This document shows positions 4,022-6,713 of a DNA stretch of 6,713 nt, piece by piece. The stretch's first letter is position 1; each line of letters begins with the position of its first letter. The stretch is from Trueperella sp. GTDB taxonomy: Bacteria > Actinomycetota > Actinomycetes > Actinomycetales > Actinomycetaceae. The stretch is from contig JAAYGH010000030.1 of assembly GCA_012727825.1 (NCBI GenBank), positions 1 through 6,713 on the forward strand, given 5' to 3'. The translations under genes and the position numbers were made by a program. A model generated the notes under the pieces. That model was not told the origin of the DNA. It did not search any database and saw only the letters and a program-made list of their open reading frames with translations.

Positions 4022-6589
4022 ATGGCTCGTCGCAAAAAAGCTACGAAACCACCAACCCCGCGTCAGGAAACGAGGCGTGGACAGGACGAGGCAACCCGCT
4101 CGTACGAGGGTCTCGCGTTCATCATGCTCGCGCTCGCGATCGTCGTCGCGCTACGCGAATGGTTTGGGCTATCTGGCCTTCTTGGCGATGTCATCCATCA
4201 CGCGACCGCCGGTCCGGTCGGGGCGTTGTCAATATTCGTTCCCCTCATGTTTGTAGGTGTGGCGATCAAACTGTTCCGCCAGTCGATAGGCACCACGAAC
4301 CAGCGCTTCGTGGTCGGCCTCGCACTGATGACAGTAGCGATCGCAGGCATCCTCCACATCGTGATGGGGCAACCGGTCCCCACGGTGTCTTTTGCGGCGG
4401 TTGAAAGCGCGGGCGGGATCGTCGGATGGCTCTCTGGAGGTGTGCTCACAGCGCTCGTGTCAGAGTGGGGGGCTATTCCCCTCCTCATTCTCCTTGGTAT
4501 TTATGCCATGCTCTTTTCAACTGATACTTCGGTGCGTGACATCATTGATTGGTTCAAGGCTCGCCGGAAGATTCGTGCGCAACAGCGCGAAGCCGAGTCC
4601 GCTGAGATCGCAGCCACCGAAGTGTTAGATCAGCCCGCCAAGCCAGCTCGTCCATCGCGTGTGCGGCGTGGTTCGAATGACGACGCCACGAAGGAGTCTC
4701 GTGCAAGCGAGAAGGACGCTGGTGCTCCGGCGCGCAGCACCCAGCGCGTGGCCAAGGCACCGGTAAAGGCAGTTACGAAGTCCGAATCTCCGGCCAAGAA
4801 GGCCCAGAAGCCCGAACCGATCCCGCAGCGCGTTGAGCAGCTCGAACTTTCTTCTAACATCACCTATACGCTCCCGTCGAGTGACCTGCTTGAAGAGGGC
4901 ACCCCAGCCATTGAACACTCCGAGGCAAACGAACACGTGGTCAATGTTCTGAATAAGGTCTTTAGAGACTTCGCTGTGGAGGCTGAGGTCGTGGGCTTCA
5001 CCCGTGGCCCAACTGTCACCCAGTACGAGGTCGAGCTTGGCCAGGGTGTCAAGGTTGACCGCGTTAGCTCACTTGAGAAGAACATCGCCTATGCCGTCGC
5101 AACGGCCGACGTCCGGATCCTGTCGCCCATTCCGGGCAAGTCCGCGATCGGCATTGAGATCCCAAATACCGACCGCGAAACGGTCATGGTTGGCGATGTT
5201 CTACGTTCGCCGGTGGCACGCAAGCAGACGCACCCGCTCGTCGTCGCTGTTGGAAAATCCGTGGCTGGCAAGCATGTGGTGGCAAATCTCGCGAAGATGC
5301 CGCACATGCTCGTCGCGGGCGCCACGGGCTCTGGAAAGTCCTCGTTCATTAATTCGATGCTCACCTCGATTCTCATGCGCGCGACGCCCGAGGAGGTGCG
5401 CATGGTTCTCGTGGACCCAAAGCGCGTGGAGCTGACGATTTACGCCGGCATTCCCCACTTGGTGACACCGATTATCACCGACCCGCGCAAGGCCTCCGAG
5501 GCCCTCGACTGGGTGGTGCGCGAAATGGACCAGCGCTACGCGGACTTCGCCAACTATGGCTACAAACAAATCGATGACTTTAACGACGCGCTCCGCTCCG
5601 GCAAGCTCACCACACCACCCGGTTCCGAGCGCACGCTGAAGCCATACCCGTACCTGCTCGTCGTCGTCGATGAGTTAGCGGATCTCATGATGGTTGCGCC
5701 AAAGGACGTGGAAGCGTCGATTCAGCGCATTACGCAGCTCGCGCGAGCTGCAGGCATCCACCTCGTGCTTGCCACGCAGCGCCCCTCCGTCGACGTCGTG
5801 ACAGGCCTGATCAAATCGAATATCCCCTCGCGGTTGGCTTTCATGACCTCCTCGAATCAGGATTCCCGCGTGATCCTCGATTCGAACGGCGCCGAAAAGC
5901 TCATCGGGATGGGAGACGCGCTTTTCCACCCGATGGGAGCATCAAACCCGGTCCGTGTTCAGGGTGCGTGGGTGACGGAGCACGAAATCGCCCAGGTTGT
6001 CGCGCATGTCAAGGAGCAGATGCAGCCCGTTTACCGCGACGACGTGATTCCAAAGCACGAAAAGAAGGTCGTCGACGACGACATCGGCGACGATCTAGAA
6101 ACCCTCCTGCAGGCGGCAGAACTCGTGGTGACCACCCAATTTGGTTCCACGTCGATGCTCCAGCGCAAGCTTCGCATTGGTTTCGCCAAGGCGGGTCGCA
6201 TGATGGACCTGCTCGAATCCCGCGAAATCGTCGGCCCGTCAGAAGGGTCGAAGGCACGCGACGTGCTCGTCACGCCCGAACAGCTCGACGACGTCGTGGC
6301 GTTCATCAAGGGTGAGACCGATAGTTTTCACGCCGGCACTGACGATGATCCCTATGGCGACGCCGATTTCGGTGACGTCGATGTCACTCGCGCTCCGGAC
6401 GGTGAGTCACGTCCCTACGCACACTCTGAGGCGGGCGCAGGTGTGGACGTGGACGGGCCCGAGGAGACCGACGAGCAGACGGTCATTCTCGAGACCAACA
6501 GGTACTTCGAAGATCCACTTGAAGACTACGAGGATGACGGCGAGTCAGACGAGGACGAGGACGCCTGGCAGTTGACTGGCCGCGAGTGA
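4022..6589 (+). CDS. ftsK: DNA translocase FtsK
   Basis: This membrane-anchored, ATP-driven motor pumps chromosomal DNA through the closing septum. The 855-residue protein has a basic N-terminus, four to five membrane segments (about residues 31-47, 64-86, 95-117, 125-147 and 150-166), a flexible Lys/Ala/Pro-rich linker (about 180-275), the alpha/beta motor domains (about 276-670), and a winged-helix gamma domain (about 685-755) that reads DNA orientation. Walker A is GATGSGKS at 433-440, with Lys439. Walker B is LLVVVDE at 545-551, with Asp550-Glu551. ATQRPSVDV at 584-592 is also typical. An acidic tail follows the gamma domain: residues 765-855 contain 33 Asp/Glu and only four Arg with no Lys, which is unusual because this domain normally lies near the C-terminus. 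The frame is open back to 3722, but that part overlaps the opposite-strand dehydrogenase; the purine-rich ribosome site supports ATG 4022. Confidence 0.96.
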   Translation: MARRKKATKPPTPRQETRRGQDEATRSYEGLAFIMLALAIVVALREWFGLSGLLGDVIHHATAGPVGALSIFVPLMFVGVAIKLFRQSIGTTNQRFVVGLALMTVAIAGILHIVMGQPVPTVSFAAVESAGGIVGWLSGGVLTALVSEWGAIPLLILLGIYAMLFSTDTSVRDIIDWFKARRKIRAQQREAESAEIAATEVLDQPAKPARPSRVRRGSNDDATKESRASEKDAGAPARSTQRVAKAPVKAVTKSESPAKKAQKPEPIPQRVEQLELSSNITYTLPSSDLLEEGTPAIEHSEANEHVVNVLNKVFRDFAVEAEVVGFTRGPTVTQYEVELGQGVKVDRVSSLEKNIAYAVATADVRILSPIPGKSAIGIEIPNTDRETVMVGDVLRSPVARKQTHPLVVAVGKSVAGKHVVANLAKMPHMLVAGATGSGKSSFINSMLTSILMRATPEEVRMVLVDPKRVELTIYAGIPHLVTPIITDPRKASEALDWVVREMDQRYADFANYGYKQIDDFNDALRSGKLTTPPGSERTLKPYPYLLVVVDELADLMMVAPKDVEASIQRITQLARAAGIHLVLATQRPSVDVVTGLIKSNIPSRLAFMTSSNQDSRVILDSNGAEKLIGMGDALFHPMGASNPVRVQGAWVTEHEIAQVVAHVKEQMQPVYRDDVIPKHEKKVVDDDIGDDLETLLQAAELVVTTQFGSTSMLQRKLRIGFAKAGRMMDLLESREIVGPSEGSKARDVLVTPEQLDDVVAFIKGETDSFHAGTDDDPYGDADFGDVDVTRAPDGESRPYAHSEAGAGVDVDGPEETDEQTVILETNRYFEDPLEDYEDDGESDEDEDAWQLTGRE

Positions 6590-6617
6590 CTATTCGCGAG
6601 TGACTATTCGCGAGTGA
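6573..6617 (+). repeat. 14-bp tandem repeat across the ftsK stop codon
   Basis: The unit TGACTATTCGCGAG occurs perfectly twice (6587-6600 and 6601-6614). It is preceded by a diverged copy inside the ftsK coding end (6573-6586, 11 of 14 matching) and followed by a further TGA. The first perfect copy supplies the ftsK stop, so gain or loss of a perfect copy leaves the FtsK end (Arg-Glu-stop) unchanged. Because 14 is not a multiple of three, each copy shifts frame. It probably arose by slippage from the 3' end of ftsK. Confidence 0.9.
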
Positions 6618-6713
6618 GCGTGAGGGCCGCTCCCGTGTTCGTCGGCGCCTGGGTACGTTCGTCGCCCGACCCCGACATCACGGGATACGTCGCATCTGCG
6701 CGGGAGGTGATCT
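6614..6713 (+). CDS. Possible start of a downstream gene (ambiguous)
   Basis: From GTG 6614 a frame stays open for 33 codons to the window edge (M-S-V-R-A-A-P-V-F-V-G-A-W ...), with mostly G/C third positions. GTG 6620 is an in-frame alternative start. There is no Shine-Dalgarno sequence; initiation would depend on coupling to the repeat-derived stop codon that overlaps it (GTGA). I recognise no family. Two rival readings exist: a minus-strand frame running leftward from the edge and stopping at TAG 6606-6604, and plain intergenic DNA ahead of a gene starting past the edge, as the ribosome site at 6703-6712 suggests. I cannot decide between them. Confidence 0.25.
   Translation, partial: MSVRAAPVFVGAWVRSSPDPDITGYVASAREVI
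6703..6712 (+). promoter_or_regulatory. Strong Shine-Dalgarno sequence at the right edge
   Basis: GGAGGTGATC is fully complementary over ten bases to the 3' end of bacterial 16S rRNA (GAUCACCUCC). A start codon five to ten bases further on would lie just outside the window. Such a long match is uncommon by chance, and it contrasts with the weak or absent ribosome sites elsewhere in the window. Confidence 0.4.

Noticed and set aside
6604..6711. Minus-strand frame ending at TAG 6606-6604, as the tail of a convergent gene
   Set aside because: It is open for 35 codons with plausible composition, but no family is recognised and no terminator lies between it and ftsK. The repeat places a TAG in two minus frames, so the stop is uninformative. 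Kept only as a rival reading.
6703..6713. Minus-strand GATCACCTCC as a 16S rRNA 3' end
   Set aside because: Only ten bases match and no rRNA sequence surrounds it; it is better read as a plus-strand Shine-Dalgarno sequence.

Overview
The window looks like a housekeeping stretch of an actinobacterial chromosome. The evidence is a fairly high G+C content with G/C-rich third codon positions, a dapA / RNase J / FtsK neighbourhood typical of Actinomycetota, and start codons sitting directly behind -10-like hexamers, as in leaderless actinobacterial mRNAs. The protein style fits the Actinomyces/Trueperella/Arcanobacterium group, but I cannot prove a genus from sequence alone.

Layout, left to right. 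(1) Positions 1-102 hold the start of a divergent minus-strand gene that runs off the left edge; its product is not recognised. (2) dapA (180-1076, +) encodes 4-hydroxy-tetrahydrodipicolinate synthase and ends at a strong hairpin terminator. (3) A dense 100-bp control region (1153-1226) carries a 21-bp-period tandem repeat, a 19-bp near-palindrome and a GATAAT -10 box, followed by rnj (1227-2903, +), encoding ribonuclease J. (4) A two-part hairpin separates rnj from a convergent minus-strand gene for a D-2-hydroxyacid dehydrogenase (2992-3894). (5) A 127-bp divergent promoter region leads to ftsK (4022-6589, +), the septal DNA translocase, here with an unusually acidic C-terminal tail. (6) A 14-bp tandem duplication covers the ftsK stop codon. 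The last 100 bases are ambiguous and end in a perfect Shine-Dalgarno sequence, so another gene may begin at or just past the right edge.

How the genes relate. dapA (lysine and diaminopimelate synthesis), rnj (RNA turnover) and ftsK (chromosome segregation at the septum) are commonly neighbours in this phylum and are linked mainly by gene order, not by one pathway. Terminators and separate promoters suggest each is transcribed independently here. The dehydrogenase, in opposite orientation between rnj and ftsK, looks like a lineage-specific insertion.

I found no mobile element, CRISPR array, RNA gene or defence system. The most interesting signals are regulatory: the repeat/dyad block in front of rnj, the repeated -10/N6/start geometry, and the repeat-generated chain of GTGA stop/start overlaps after ftsK.
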